From: JAXDBM01 sp964460245
GTDB lineage: Bacteria; Desulfobacterota; Syntrophia; Syntrophales; Fen-1087
DNA: 42,527 nucleotides
Direction: 5' to 3'
Assembly: GCA_964460245.1 (NCBI GenBank)
Contig: CAYWTL010000013.1
Location: forward strand, 1 to 42,527
Part shown: positions 25,855-34,238 of the stretch, one piece after another
Numbering within the stretch: position 1 is the stretch's first letter
Layout of the letters: each line of letters opens with the position of its first letter
Notes under the pieces: model-generated
Told to the model about the DNA's origin: nothing
The model's input: the letters and a program-made list of their open reading frames with translations, nothing else
Databases searched by the model: none
Made by a program: the position numbers and the translations under genes

Positions 25855-28800
25855 ATGGCGGTGAATCATAACGGCTATCTTTTCGAGGTGAGCTGGGAGG
25901 TTTGCAACAAGGTCGGCGGGATCTACACGGTCATCGCCAGCAAGCTTCGGGAGGCTATTGCGGTCTACGGCGACCGCTACATCCTGCTGGGCCCGGATCT
26001 GAAAACCAACCTCGAATTCGAGGAAACGGAGGATCCCTTCTGGGAGAGAATCCGGGAAGGGGTCGCCATCAAGGAAATTCCCTGCCGATTCGGACGCTGG
26101 AAGATTCCCGGGGAACCGCGGGTGATCCTGGTCGGCTTCGGGAAAAAGTACAACAAGGACCAGCTCCTCTTCCGGATCTGGGAGGATTACGGAGTGGATT
26201 CCATCGCCGGCGGATGGGATTACGTCGAGCCGGTCATGTTCAGCTACGCCTGCGGGGAAGTCATCGAGACCCTCTACAACATCCTGGCCCGGCCGCGGGA
26301 AGCCCCGGCCGTCGCCCAGTTTCACGAATGGATGTGCGGGGCGGGGCTCCTCTGCCTGAAGACCCGCGCGCCGGAAATCGGCACGGTTTTCACCACCCAC
26401 GCCACGATCCTGGGCCGAAGCCTGGCCGGCTCGGGGATGGACATCTACGCCGCCATGGAGGACATCTCGCCGCAGCGGGAGGCCGGGGCCCACCAGATCA
26501 CGGCGAAATATTCCATGGAAGCGGCCACGGCACGGGAGGCGGACTGCTTCACCACCGTCAGCGAGATCACCGCTTCGGAAGCCAAGAACTTCCTGGGCCG
26601 CTGCCCCGATGTCATCACGCCCAATGGCCTGGACATGGAGCACATCCCGGACCTGACGGAAAACCGCGGGCCTTCCCGCAAATCCAGAGAGCGGATTCTC
26701 GCGGCCGCCGGCCGTTTCCTGCTCAGGGAGTTCTCCCCGCGCACCCGGATCATCATGACATCCGGGCGCTACGAGTACCGGAACAAGGGGATCGACGTGT
26801 TTCTCAAGGCCCTCGGACGTCTGGACAAGACGATGGGCGAACCGGAAAGCGTGCTGGCCTGCCTGTTTGTCATCGGCGGGCACACCGACCTGATCCCTTC
26901 CCTGCAGGACGACAGCGGCAAGTGGGAGCCGGGAAATCCCCCCATCGCCACGCACCGGCTTCAGAACGAGGCTTCCGATCCCATCCTGCAGGCCTGCGAC
27001 CGGCTGGGGCTCAGGAACCTGCCGTCGAACCGGGTCAGCGTCATCTTCCTCCCCGCCTATCTCAACGGCCATGACGGCCTGATCAACATGACCTATTACG
27101 AGGCCCTCTCCGGCTGCGACCTGGGCGTCTTTCCCTCCTACTACGAGCCCTGGGGATACACGCCCCTGGAAAGCGCGGCCTACGCCGTGCCGACCGTCAC
27201 CACCGACCAGGCCGGATTCGGTCTCTGGGTCCAGCACACCAACGGCCAGAACGGCGGCGTCCTGCTTCTGAACCGGAAGGCGCAGCCACCCGAAGCGATC
27301 GAAAACCAGCTCTTCGGCATCTTCACGGATCACCTTGCCTGGAATGAGGCGGAGCTCGACAGGCGCCGGAAAATGGCCCGCTCCTCGGCGCTGAAAGCCA
27401 ACTGGAAGGATTTTTTCCATGCCTACCTGCTGGCCTACGAAAAGGCCCTGGCCGTGGCCGAGGACCGCAGCGAAAAGCTCGCCCTGGCGGACGGGAGGCC
27501 GGAAGCCAGGCACACCTTCGCGGGCGTCGTCTCGACGCAGCCCCATTTCCGAACCTTCACGGCGGTGACGACGCTGCCGGAAAATATCGCCCGGCTTCGG
27601 GAGCTGGCCTATAACCTGTGGTGGTCCTGGCACCCCAAGGCGCTGGACCTGTTCGCCTCCCTGAATCCGAAGCTGTGGATGCAGATGAACAACAACCCGG
27701 TGATGATGCTGGAGACCCTGTCCCCGGAAATCCTGGAGGAGGCATCGGGAAACCGGAGCTATCTGCACCTTTACGGGCAGATCATGAAGCAGTTCGACGA
27801 CTACATGAACGACCGGCAACTCTCCCCGGCAATCCACTCCGTTCCTGAAATCCGGGGCCCTTCGCCCATTGCCTATTTTTCGACCGAATACGGCCTGCAC
27901 GAGTGCCTGCCCGTCTACTCCGGGGGCCTGGGCACCCTCTCCGGAGACCATCTGAAGACAGCCAGCGACATGAACATCCCCCTGGTCGCCGTGGGGCTTC
28001 TTTACCGGAGCGGATACTTCCGGCAGGTCATCGACCGGAACGGCGTGCAGATCGCGGAGTACCCGGAAAGCGACCTGTCCAACATGCCGGTCCAGATCGT
28101 CCAGGACGATCGCGGCAACGAGGTCCAGATCTCCCTGGAACTACCGGGAAGGACGCTCTACGCCAACATCTGGGAAGTCAAGGTGGGCAGGGTCTCGCTC
28201 TATCTTCTCGACGCCGATACGCCGCGCAACACCCCGCAGGACCGCAAGATCACGTCGCGGCTCTACGGGGTCGACCCGCGCACCCGGATCGAGCAGGAGA
28301 TCCTGCTGGGCATGGGCGGCGTCAAACTGCTCCAGCGCCTCGGCATCCGACCCCGCGTTTACCACATCAACGAGGGGCATTCCGCATTTCTCCTCTTCGA
28401 GCTGATCGCGGCGCGGATGGCGGAGGACGGGCTTTCCTTCGACGAGGCCAGCGAGGTGGTCCGCGGCAGCACCGTCTTCACGACCCATACGCCCGTGGAA
28501 GCCGGAAACGAGCGCTTCAGCCGGGACCTCATGGAGCACTACTTCGGCAGCTTCGTCAAGTGGACCGGCATGTCCTGGTCGCAATTCTGGGAGCTGGGGC
28601 AGAAGGAAAGCGGCGAGCAGAGGCCCTTCTTCATGAACGTGCTGGCGCTCCGCATGACCCACCGGCGCAATGCCGTGAGCCTGGTGCACAGCCAGCTTTC
28701 CAGGCACATCTGGCGCGACGTGTGGAAGGGCTTCAACGACGCCGACATCCCCATCCGCCACGTCACCAACGGCGCGCACGTCCTGTCCTACCTGGCGCCG

Positions 28801-30111
28801 CGGATGAAAGAGATCCTGGACGCCTATCTGGGAATGAACTGGGAGAATCACCTGACCGATCCGGAGCGGTGGAAGCGGGTCCAGGACATCCCCGACACCA
28901 TCCTCTGGCGGACGCGCTACGAAATCCGGCAGAAGACCATCGACCTGCTGCGGGACTACCTCTCCCGCAACTGGGCCAAATACAGCGATTCCAAGACCTG
29001 GCGCGAGGAGCTTTATTCGCGGATCAACCCGGGGGCCATGATCATCGGCTTCTCCCGCCGCTTCGCCCCCTACAAGCGGGCCGACCTGCTGCTGTCCGAT
29101 CCGGATCGCCTGGCCGCGATCGTCAACGACGAGAGCCGCCCCGTCCACATCCTCTTCGGCGGCAAGGCGCACCCCAACGACGAGATGGGCAAAAGCCTCA
29201 TCCGGAAGGTCATCGATGTCTGCAAGGACGAGCGTTTCCGGGGCCGAATCTTCTTTGTCGAGGATTACGACATTCGGGTTGCCCGCCACTTCGTCCAGGG
29301 CTCCGATGTCTGGCTGAACACGCCCAGAAGGCCCTACGAGGCCAGCGGGACCAGCGGAATCAAGGTGGTGGCCAACGGCGTCCTCAATCTCAGCGTCTCC
29401 GACGGCTGGTGGTGCGAGGGGTATGACGGGACCAACGGCTGGACCATCGGGCCGGTCCGGATGGGCTACGAGGAGGAGACGGAAAACGCCGATGCCGAAG
29501 ACGCCCAGTCTCTTTTTTCGCTTCTCGAAAACACTGTCATTCCCATGTACTACGAGCGGCAGGGGTCCGGCATTCCGGAAAAGTGGATCGCCATGATCAA
29601 GCGGTCCATGCAAACCCTGATCCCCCGGTTCAACACGGAAAGGATGCTGTCGGAATATTACCGGGACATGTATGCGCCGACGGCCCGCAGGGAGCAGGCG
29701 CTGGTCCGGGAGGGTTTCGCCCTGGCCAGAGCCCTGGCCGACTGGAAGCGGAAGATCCCCATGCGCTTCTCCTCGCTCAAGCTCCTGGACGTGACAGTGG
29801 AGGGGATCCACGGCGACAACATCCCCGTGAACGAGCCCCTGCAGGTCCGGGTGCGCATCGACCCGGGCAAGCTCGAGCCGAAAGAGGTTTTGGTCGAACT
29901 GGTCATCGGAAAAAAGGACGGCCGGGAGGCCGTCGCCGCCCCCGAATACGTCCCGCTGCAGATCGCCAACAGGGGCGCGGAAGGCATCCTCACCTTCTCC
30001 ACGGAGTACGTCATTCGGGAGAACGGCCCTTACAGCTACGGCATCCGCGTCCTGCCCTGCCACGAAAAACTGGCCTCCCGGCAGGAAACCGGTTTGATCC
30101 TTTGGGGCTGA
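25855..30111 (+). CDS. fusion of GT3-type glycogen synthase and GT35 alpha-glucan phosphorylase
   Basis: One uninterrupted 1418-residue frame. Residues ~1-560 form a eukaryotic-type GT3 glycogen synthase (LFEVSWEVCNKVGGIYTVIA; TVFTTHATILGRSLAG; E-x7-E motif EPWGYTPLE with E431 and E439). Residues ~567-1400 form a short-type GT35 phosphorylase. It starts with the LAYNLWWSWHP module, continues with AYFSTEYGLHECLPVYSGGL, and has the PLP-binding lysine in EASGTSGIKVVANG (K1170) followed by SDGWWCEGYDG. A beta-rich tail ends the protein. GT3 enzymes use UDP-glucose to elongate alpha-1,4-glucan; GT35 releases glucose-1-phosphate from it. Both active sites look intact. GAGGGGTGA precedes the ATG; the GH57 stop overlaps this ribosome site, so the genes are tightly coupled. 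Confidence 0.93.
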   Translation: MAVNHNGYLFEVSWEVCNKVGGIYTVIASKLREAIAVYGDRYILLGPDLKTNLEFEETEDPFWERIREGVAIKEIPCRFGRWKIPGEPRVILVGFGKKYNKDQLLFRIWEDYGVDSIAGGWDYVEPVMFSYACGEVIETLYNILARPREAPAVAQFHEWMCGAGLLCLKTRAPEIGTVFTTHATILGRSLAGSGMDIYAAMEDISPQREAGAHQITAKYSMEAATAREADCFTTVSEITASEAKNFLGRCPDVITPNGLDMEHIPDLTENRGPSRKSRERILAAAGRFLLREFSPRTRIIMTSGRYEYRNKGIDVFLKALGRLDKTMGEPESVLACLFVIGGHTDLIPSLQDDSGKWEPGNPPIATHRLQNEASDPILQACDRLGLRNLPSNRVSVIFLPAYLNGHDGLINMTYYEALSGCDLGVFPSYYEPWGYTPLESAAYAVPTVTTDQAGFGLWVQHTNGQNGGVLLLNRKAQPPEAIENQLFGIFTDHLAWNEAELDRRRKMARSSALKANWKDFFHAYLLAYEKALAVAEDRSEKLALADGRPEARHTFAGVVSTQPHFRTFTAVTTLPENIARLRELAYNLWWSWHPKALDLFASLNPKLWMQMNNNPVMMLETLSPEILEEASGNRSYLHLYGQIMKQFDDYMNDRQLSPAIHSVPEIRGPSPIAYFSTEYGLHECLPVYSGGLGTLSGDHLKTASDMNIPLVAVGLLYRSGYFRQVIDRNGVQIAEYPESDLSNMPVQIVQDDRGNEVQISLELPGRTLYANIWEVKVGRVSLYLLDADTPRNTPQDRKITSRLYGVDPRTRIEQEILLGMGGVKLLQRLGIRPRVYHINEGHSAFLLFELIAARMAEDGLSFDEASEVVRGSTVFTTHTPVEAGNERFSRDLMEHYFGSFVKWTGMSWSQFWELGQKESGEQRPFFMNVLALRMTHRRNAVSLVHSQLSRHIWRDVWKGFNDADIPIRHVTNGAHVLSYLAPRMKEILDAYLGMNWENHLTDPERWKRVQDIPDTILWRTRYEIRQKTIDLLRDYLSRNWAKYSDSKTWREELYSRINPGAMIIGFSRRFAPYKRADLLLSDPDRLAAIVNDESRPVHILFGGKAHPNDEMGKSLIRKVIDVCKDERFRGRIFFVEDYDIRVARHFVQGSDVWLNTPRRPYEASGTSGIKVVANGVLNLSVSDGWWCEGYDGTNGWTIGPVRMGYEEETENADAEDAQSLFSLLENTVIPMYYERQGSGIPEKWIAMIKRSMQTLIPRFNTERMLSEYYRDMYAPTARREQALVREGFALARALADWKRKIPMRFSSLKLLDVTVEGIHGDNIPVNEPLQVRVRIDPGKLEPKEVLVELVIGKKDGREAVAAPEYVPLQIANRGAEGILTFSTEYVIRENGPYSYGIRVLPCHEKLASRQETGLILWG

Positions 30112-30191
30112 GGCGCACTGCCCGGCCATGACGCGGAAGTCCCACCCCCTGCACGGGCGCAACAGCCTGCAATCGGCCCAATCATTTTCCG

Positions 30192-30220
30192 GGAACTTTT
30201 TCCTTCCTCCTCCTGTCTAA
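30192..30220 (+). promoter_or_regulatory. ECF (sigmaE-type) promoter of the secreted protein-sigma-anti-sigma operon
   Basis: GGAACTT (30192-30198), a 16-base T/C-only spacer and GTCTAA (30215-30220) match the classical sigmaE-group ECF promoter consensus exactly. The element lies 35 bases before the ATG of the first gene of an operon that itself encodes an ECF sigma factor, implying autoregulation. Confidence 0.75.
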
Positions 30221-30254
30221 ACAATCAACAACCACAGACAAGGAGGAAGGGATC

Positions 30255-31121
30255 ATGAAGACCATCGCAGCAGCACTTCTGGCAGTTTTCCTGTGCGGCT
30301 CCGGCGCATGGGCCGGGGGCATCGGGGACGCCGTGGAAGTCCGTGTCGTAACCGATGACGGCCGGACGCTGCCGACCTACCCGGTGAAGATACGCCATGG
30401 CCTGAAAAAGGTGTACGCCGAGGCGAACCGGGGTGCCCATTACCGCATCGAGGTCCGGAACCGTCTCGACCGGCGCGTCGGCCTCGTCATTGCCGTGGAC
30501 GGCCGCAACATCATCAGCGGCGGACAATCCGCGCTGCAGAGCCACGAGCGGATGTATATCCTGGAGCCCAATGGCTTCGGCGCGTTCTCCGGCTGGCGAA
30601 CGGCGCAGGACCGGGTCAACCGCTTCTACTTCACCGACGCGCCCGAATCCTACGCCGCGTCCTTCGGTGACGAATCCGCCATGGGGGTCATTGCCGTCGC
30701 GGTCTATCCGGAGGCGCGGAGACAGCGGCTGCCGCAACCGCTGTCCCGAATCGCGCCATTCGGCCGCGAGGGCAAGGCGGCCGGTTCGTGCGACCAGGCG
30801 GATGCCGGTCCCGCCGCCCCGTCCGCAGCCGGCGAAAGGATGCGGAAAGGCGCCGGTCGGTCGGAACAGTCAATGGAGAGCGCGGGAACCGGCTACGGAC
30901 ATGACGCGTATTCCCCCTCGCAGATCGTGGCATTCCAGCCGGAAAGACGCGCCGTGGAGACCGTTCTCATGAAGTACGAGTGGCGTGCGACACTGTGCAG
31001 GCTGGGGGTGGCCGGATGCGATCCGCCGCCCCGGCGCCCACCGAACCGCCTCTGGGACCGGGACGGCTACGCGCCTCCGCCGCCGGCCAGGCCCTGTCCC
31101 TGTCCGGCCCCGAGCGTGTAG
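30255..31121 (+). CDS. secreted protein of unknown function, first gene of ECF sigma operon
   Basis: A 288-residue protein with a good signal peptide (MKTIAAALLAVFLCGSGAWA, cleavage before GGIGD). The conserved-looking core at about 25-155 contains VGLVIAVDGRNIISGG, LEPNGFGAFSGWR and DESAMGVIAVAVYPE. A low-complexity linker follows and the C-terminus is proline- and cysteine-rich (GCDPPPRRPPNRL...CPCPAP). I do not recognise a named family. AAGGAGGAAGGG lies before the ATG. The sigmaE-type promoter and the downstream sigma/anti-sigma pair suggest it is a target or sensor component of an envelope stress response; this is inference. Confidence 0.8.
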   Translation: MKTIAAALLAVFLCGSGAWAGGIGDAVEVRVVTDDGRTLPTYPVKIRHGLKKVYAEANRGAHYRIEVRNRLDRRVGLVIAVDGRNIISGGQSALQSHERMYILEPNGFGAFSGWRTAQDRVNRFYFTDAPESYAASFGDESAMGVIAVAVYPEARRQRLPQPLSRIAPFGREGKAAGSCDQADAGPAAPSAAGERMRKGAGRSEQSMESAGTGYGHDAYSPSQIVAFQPERRAVETVLMKYEWRATLCRLGVAGCDPPPRRPPNRLWDRDGYAPPPPARPCPCPAPSV

Positions 31122-31134
31122 CGATCTGCCGAAG

Positions 31135-31216
31135 GTCATTGCGCGGAGCGGCGCAACATGGTAGCCTTGCCGCATGTCTCGATGCGGTGGAATGTTCCCG
31201 CTCGGTCCGCAATGAC
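31135..31216. repeat. 82-bp palindromic element upstream of the ECF sigma gene
   Basis: GTCATTGCG (31135-31143) is the perfect reverse complement of CGCAATGAC (31208-31216). Inner arms pair as GAGCGG/CCGCTC, AACAT/ATGTT and CCGCAT (31170-31175)/ATGCGG (31182-31187), so nearly the whole element folds into one long hairpin. The ends resemble the ...CGCAATGACAGG termini of REP-like dispersed palindromes seen in several proteobacterial genomes. It abuts the AGGAGG of the sigma gene, so it may also affect that gene's translation. No second copy is in this window. Confidence 0.65.
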
Positions 31217-31229
31217 AGGAGGAGAAACC

Positions 31230-31862
31230 TTGCCGGAGATGCCTGATCCAGGGGATGCGCAGGGCCGGTCCATCGAAGACGACGACGCCGGTTCCGCCGC
31301 GCGCTGCCGTCGGGGAGACACGGAGGCCTTCGCGTCCCTGGTCCGCAGGCACCAGAAGCGGATGCTCAACATCGCCTACCGGATGACCGGGGACCACGAC
31401 GATGCCTGCGACGTGGTCCAGGAGGCTTTCCTCTCCGCGTGGCGGGCGATCGGAAAATTTCGGGGGAACGCCCGGTTTTCAACCTGGCTGACCGGAATCG
31501 TCCTGAACCAGGCGAGAAACCACCTGGCGCAGCGGGCCGCGCGCGCCCGGCGGGACGGGATTTCCCTCGACGACCCGAGCCACTCCGCATACGGAAAGCT
31601 CGGGGACGGGCTCTGTTCCCAAGGGACCTCGCCCGCGGAATGTCTGGAGAAGCAGGAGGTGGAGGCCAGGGTTCAGGCGTGCATCGGCAGGCTCGACGGC
31701 GAGCAGCGGGAGGTCATCGTTCTTCGGGACATCCAGGGGTTTTCCTACGAGGAAATCGGGGCGTTGCTGAAGATGCCCGACGGCACCGTCAAGTCAAGGC
31801 TTTTCCGAGCCAGAAACGCCCTGAAAGACTGTCTGCGCCCGTTATTCGGTGATTTGAAATGA
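31230..31862 (+). CDS. ECF-type RNA polymerase sigma factor
   Basis: A 210-residue RpoE-like ECF sigma. Region 2 contains MTGDHDDACDVVQEAFLSAW and FRGNARFSTWLTGIVLN. A linker of about 30 residues follows, then region 4 with VIVLRDIQGFSYEEIGALL and MPDGTVKSRLFRAR. AGGAGGAG at 31217-31224 is well spaced for a TTG start at 31230. The ATG at 31212 sits inside the palindrome arm before the ribosome site and the ATG at 31239 is too far, so I choose TTG. A TTG start plus an upstream hairpin would keep sigma levels low. The stop overlaps the anti-sigma ATG (ATGA at 31859-31862). It probably reads the GGAACTT/GTCTAA promoter at 30192. Confidence 0.93.
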   Translation: MPEMPDPGDAQGRSIEDDDAGSAARCRRGDTEAFASLVRRHQKRMLNIAYRMTGDHDDACDVVQEAFLSAWRAIGKFRGNARFSTWLTGIVLNQARNHLAQRAARARRDGISLDDPSHSAYGKLGDGLCSQGTSPAECLEKQEVEARVQACIGRLDGEQREVIVLRDIQGFSYEEIGALLKMPDGTVKSRLFRARNALKDCLRPLFGDLK

Positions 31863-32932
31863 CCTGCAGCGAGATCGAAAGCCGGCTCCCCGCCTACCTG
31901 GACGGACTGCTGCCGCCGGAAGAGAAAGATCGGATCGAGGGACACCTCTCCGCCTGTCTACTCTGCGGCAGGGCTCTTGCCGACCTGAAAAAGACCGCGG
32001 AGATCCTTCGGAATCTCGAAGCGGTGGAAGCGCCGCCCTTCTTCGAAGAAAAAATCATGGCACGGGTTCGCGAAGAGGCCGGAAAGAAGCGGGGACTCCT
32101 GCGGCGGCTGTTCTACCCGGTGCACATCAAGATCCCCATTCAGGTCATGGCCATGGCCCTGATCGCCTTTGCGGCCGTCTACGTGTTTCAGACGGGCGGG
32201 CCGGAGATGCGCAAGACAGCGCCCCGACCCGCTCCCGCCGACATATCCGGAAAAAGCACGAGCACGTCGGAACCGGAAAAGGCGCCTTCGCACGCCACCG
32301 GACCCGCTCCGGCCGGACAGGCGCCCGCCCTGCGGTCACCTGAACAGCTCCGGGAGCAATCCTCCGCACCCCCTACCGGGAAAGGCGGGAAAGAGGAGGG
32401 GACCTCGGAATTCGCGGCGCCGCTCCGAAAGGACCGTGCGGCGCTCCCCCCGCCCGCGCAGCGCGACGAAGAGACGGAACCGGCAGCAGTCCGGCAGGAG
32501 GCCCCGGACCGCGTCCGGGACAAGGCGAACCGGCTCGAAACGGGCCGTGAAGCCGCAACAGTTGCATCGGAACCAAAAATGATGCGCAATACCGGCGGAA
32601 GCGCGACCGGAGAAGGCCCAAAAGCGCCATCCCCGGCCGCCCCGCTGCAATCCGCCGCCGAGACCCGCCTGGATCTGAAGATCCGCGTCGGGAATGCATC
32701 AGCGGCCGCCCGGGCGATCGATGCGGCGCTCAGCCGCTTCAGCGCTCGAATCGTTTCAAGCCGGCATCGGGGTGCAAGCGGGTTCGTGGAGGCAGAAATC
32801 GCCGCACGGCATGTGCCCGCATTCCTGGAACGGCTCGAAAGGATCGGCAGCGTCGGTCTGGAAGACAGCCGCCCGATCGGTCCGGGCGGAACGGTCACCG
32901 TCCGCATAAACATCGTCGGCAACCCCGAATGA
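31859..32932 (+). CDS. membrane anti-sigma factor with ZAS-type zinc finger and periplasmic domain
   Basis: A 357-residue protein. The N-terminal anti-sigma zinc-binding motif H29-x3-C33-x2-C36 (HLSACLLC) follows the usual CSEIESRLPAYLDGLL start. A transmembrane helix lies near 92-111 (IPIQVMAMALIAFAAVYVF). A long Pro/Ala/Glu-rich periplasmic stretch follows, then a structured C-terminal ~85 residues (LDLKIRVGNASAAARAID and onward). It should hold the upstream sigma factor at the inner membrane until a periplasmic signal leads to release, typically by regulated proteolysis. Start overlap with the sigma stop ensures stoichiometric synthesis. Confidence 0.92.
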   Translation: MTCSEIESRLPAYLDGLLPPEEKDRIEGHLSACLLCGRALADLKKTAEILRNLEAVEAPPFFEEKIMARVREEAGKKRGLLRRLFYPVHIKIPIQVMAMALIAFAAVYVFQTGGPEMRKTAPRPAPADISGKSTSTSEPEKAPSHATGPAPAGQAPALRSPEQLREQSSAPPTGKGGKEEGTSEFAAPLRKDRAALPPPAQRDEETEPAAVRQEAPDRVRDKANRLETGREAATVASEPKMMRNTGGSATGEGPKAPSPAAPLQSAAETRLDLKIRVGNASAAARAIDAALSRFSARIVSSRHRGASGFVEAEIAARHVPAFLERLERIGSVGLEDSRPIGPGGTVTVRINIVGNPE

Positions 32933-32976
32933 GGGCGGGGCCGGCAAAGCCGGACAGACAAATCAAGGAGTGAAGC

Positions 32977-33162
32977 ATGAAGATGCAGGAGGTTCGCCGC
33001 ATCGGCAAGGGGTGGGGTGTCGACATCCGGGTCGGCCGCTCGAAGCAGGAGATCATCCGAGACATTCAGGTCAGGGAAGGCTACACGCCCTGTTACCGAA
33101 CCAAAACGGAGTGCGAAAACGACTGCCTATGGAAAGACGACTGCCTGTTCCGGAAGCCCTAG
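32977..33162 (+). CDS. small SAP/Rho-N-like protein with four-cysteine C-terminus
   Basis: A 61-residue protein with AAGGAG six bases before the ATG. The N-terminal ~33 residues (MKMQEVRRIGKGWGVDI...IIRDIQ) resemble SAP or Rho N-terminal helix-extension-helix modules of nucleic-acid-binding proteins. The C-terminal part carries C39, C46, C50 and C56, a likely metal- or disulfide-bound knuckle. Similar small proteins occur, as I recall, in many Desulfobacterota. Function unknown. It lies 44 bases after the anti-sigma gene and may belong to that transcript; the lemA promoter follows it. Confidence 0.8.
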   Translation: MKMQEVRRIGKGWGVDIRVGRSKQEIIRDIQVREGYTPCYRTKTECENDCLWKDDCLFRKP

Positions 33163-33196
33163 GAGCGGCGCCTCTCCGCCGGCAGCCATTCCCGGC

Positions 33197-33226
33197 TTGA
33201 CAAACCGCAGGCCCTCCTCCTATACT
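33197..33226 (+). promoter_or_regulatory. sigma70-type promoter of the lemA operon
   Basis: TTGACA (33197-33202), an 18-base spacer and TATACT (33221-33226) match the consensus 6/6 and 5/6. Transcription would start near 33233, leaving a leader of about 105 bases before lemA. Confidence 0.7.
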
Positions 33227-33339
33227 CGGGCCCGCTGAAAAGCGAGTTCTTGCCGGACGCAATGGTCCATGGGGCGTCCAAACCGAAACCCGGATTCGTA
33301 CAAGCCGATCAAAACCCGATTCGCACAGGAGGAGAAAAC

Positions 33340-33897
33340 ATGGTCTCAGCCCTTATCGTATTGGGTCTCGTCGCTGCGATTGCCGTCTTCGCCGTCAGCC
33401 TCTACAACGCCCTCGTCGGCGCCCGCAACGCGGTGAAGAATGCCTGGAGCTCCATCGACGTGCAGCTCAAGCGCCGCCACGATCTGATCCCGAATGTCAT
33501 TGAGGCCGTCAAGGGCTACGCCGCCCACGAAAAGCAGACGCTGGACGCCGTCATCCAGGCGAGGCAGCAAGCGGCATCGTCCCGGGGGAGCGTCGAGGAG
33601 CGCGCCAGCGCGGAAAACGCGTTGACCCGGTCCCTGCGAGCGCTGTTCGCCCTGGCAGAGGCCTACCCGAACCTGAAGGCCAACGAGAATTTCATCGCCC
33701 TGCAGGAAGAGCTGGCATCCACGGAGAACAAGATCGGATTTGCGCGCCAGTACTACAACGATGTGGCCATGCGGTACAAGAACAAGGTGGAGATGTTCCC
33801 CGGAAACATCATCGCCGGCATGTTCCATTTCCAGGCCGAACCCTTCTTCCGAATGGAGGCGGCCGAAGACCGCGAGGTCCCGCAGGTAAAATTCTAA
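33340..33897 (+). CDS. lemA: LemA family protein
   Basis: A 185-residue LemA protein: one N-terminal membrane helix (VSALIVLGLVAAIAVFAVSLYNALV), then the helical-bundle signature ARNAVKNAWSSIDVQLKRRHDLIPN, with EAYPNLKANENFIALQEEL and ENKIGFARQYYNDVAMRYK later. AGGAGGAGAAAAC precedes the ATG; the frame is open upstream to 33250 without family match. LemA proteins are envelope proteins of unclear role, often encoded beside membrane or TPM-domain proteins. Here it leads an operon with a small membrane protein and the triple-Hint/Tim44-like protein. Confidence 0.94.
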   Translation: MVSALIVLGLVAAIAVFAVSLYNALVGARNAVKNAWSSIDVQLKRRHDLIPNVIEAVKGYAAHEKQTLDAVIQARQQAASSRGSVEERASAENALTRSLRALFALAEAYPNLKANENFIALQEELASTENKIGFARQYYNDVAMRYKNKVEMFPGNIIAGMFHFQAEPFFRMEAAEDREVPQVKF

Positions 33898-33958
33898 TCC
33901 GGTCGTACGCGAATGACGGCGGCGGGCTGTTTCCGCCGCGCAGTTGAAGGGGGTTCCC

Positions 33959-34228
33959 ATGATCGAGACGGTAAGCAACATCGGATGGTCTATGGTCTTC
34001 TCGCTGGTGGGCGGACTGGTCGGCATCGTTCTCGTCCTGCTGGCTTGCGCCGTTGTGCCCAGAATGATGGACCGGCTGACCCCGAACATCGACGAGGAGA
34101 AGGAGATTGCCCGGGGAAACGACGCCGTGGCGGAATACTATGGTCGGGTAGTGGGCGCCTGCATCGTCGGCGTCAGCATCGTAATCGCCGCTGCCGTGCT
34201 GGGAGGCATCCTTTCCGCGCTTCATTGA
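33959..34228 (+). CDS. small two-helix membrane protein, possibly DUF350-like
   Basis: An 89-residue protein with two hydrophobic helices (about 9-34 and 66-85) joined by a charged cytoplasmic-type loop (PRMMDRLTPNIDEEKEIARGND). The pattern, with a conserved-looking GNDAVAEYYGRVVGACIVG in helix 2, recalls DUF350 membrane proteins, but I am not sure of the family. AAGGGGG precedes the ATG at 33959. It sits 61 bases after lemA and 10 bases before the triple-Hint gene, so the three are likely cotranscribed. Confidence 0.72.
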   Translation: MIETVSNIGWSMVFSLVGGLVGIVLVLLACAVVPRMMDRLTPNIDEEKEIARGNDAVAEYYGRVVGACIVGVSIVIAAAVLGGILSALH

Positions 34229-34238
34229 AAGCCGTTCA

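Noticed and set aside
31212..31214. ATG at 31212 as the ECF sigma start
   Set aside because: It lies inside the palindrome arm and upstream of AGGAGG; the TTG at 31230 has the correct spacing.
33164..33180. GGAGCGGCGCCTCTCC palindrome after the small Cys-rich gene as a terminator
   Set aside because: The repeat is nearly continuous, leaving no loop in the core, and has no T tract.
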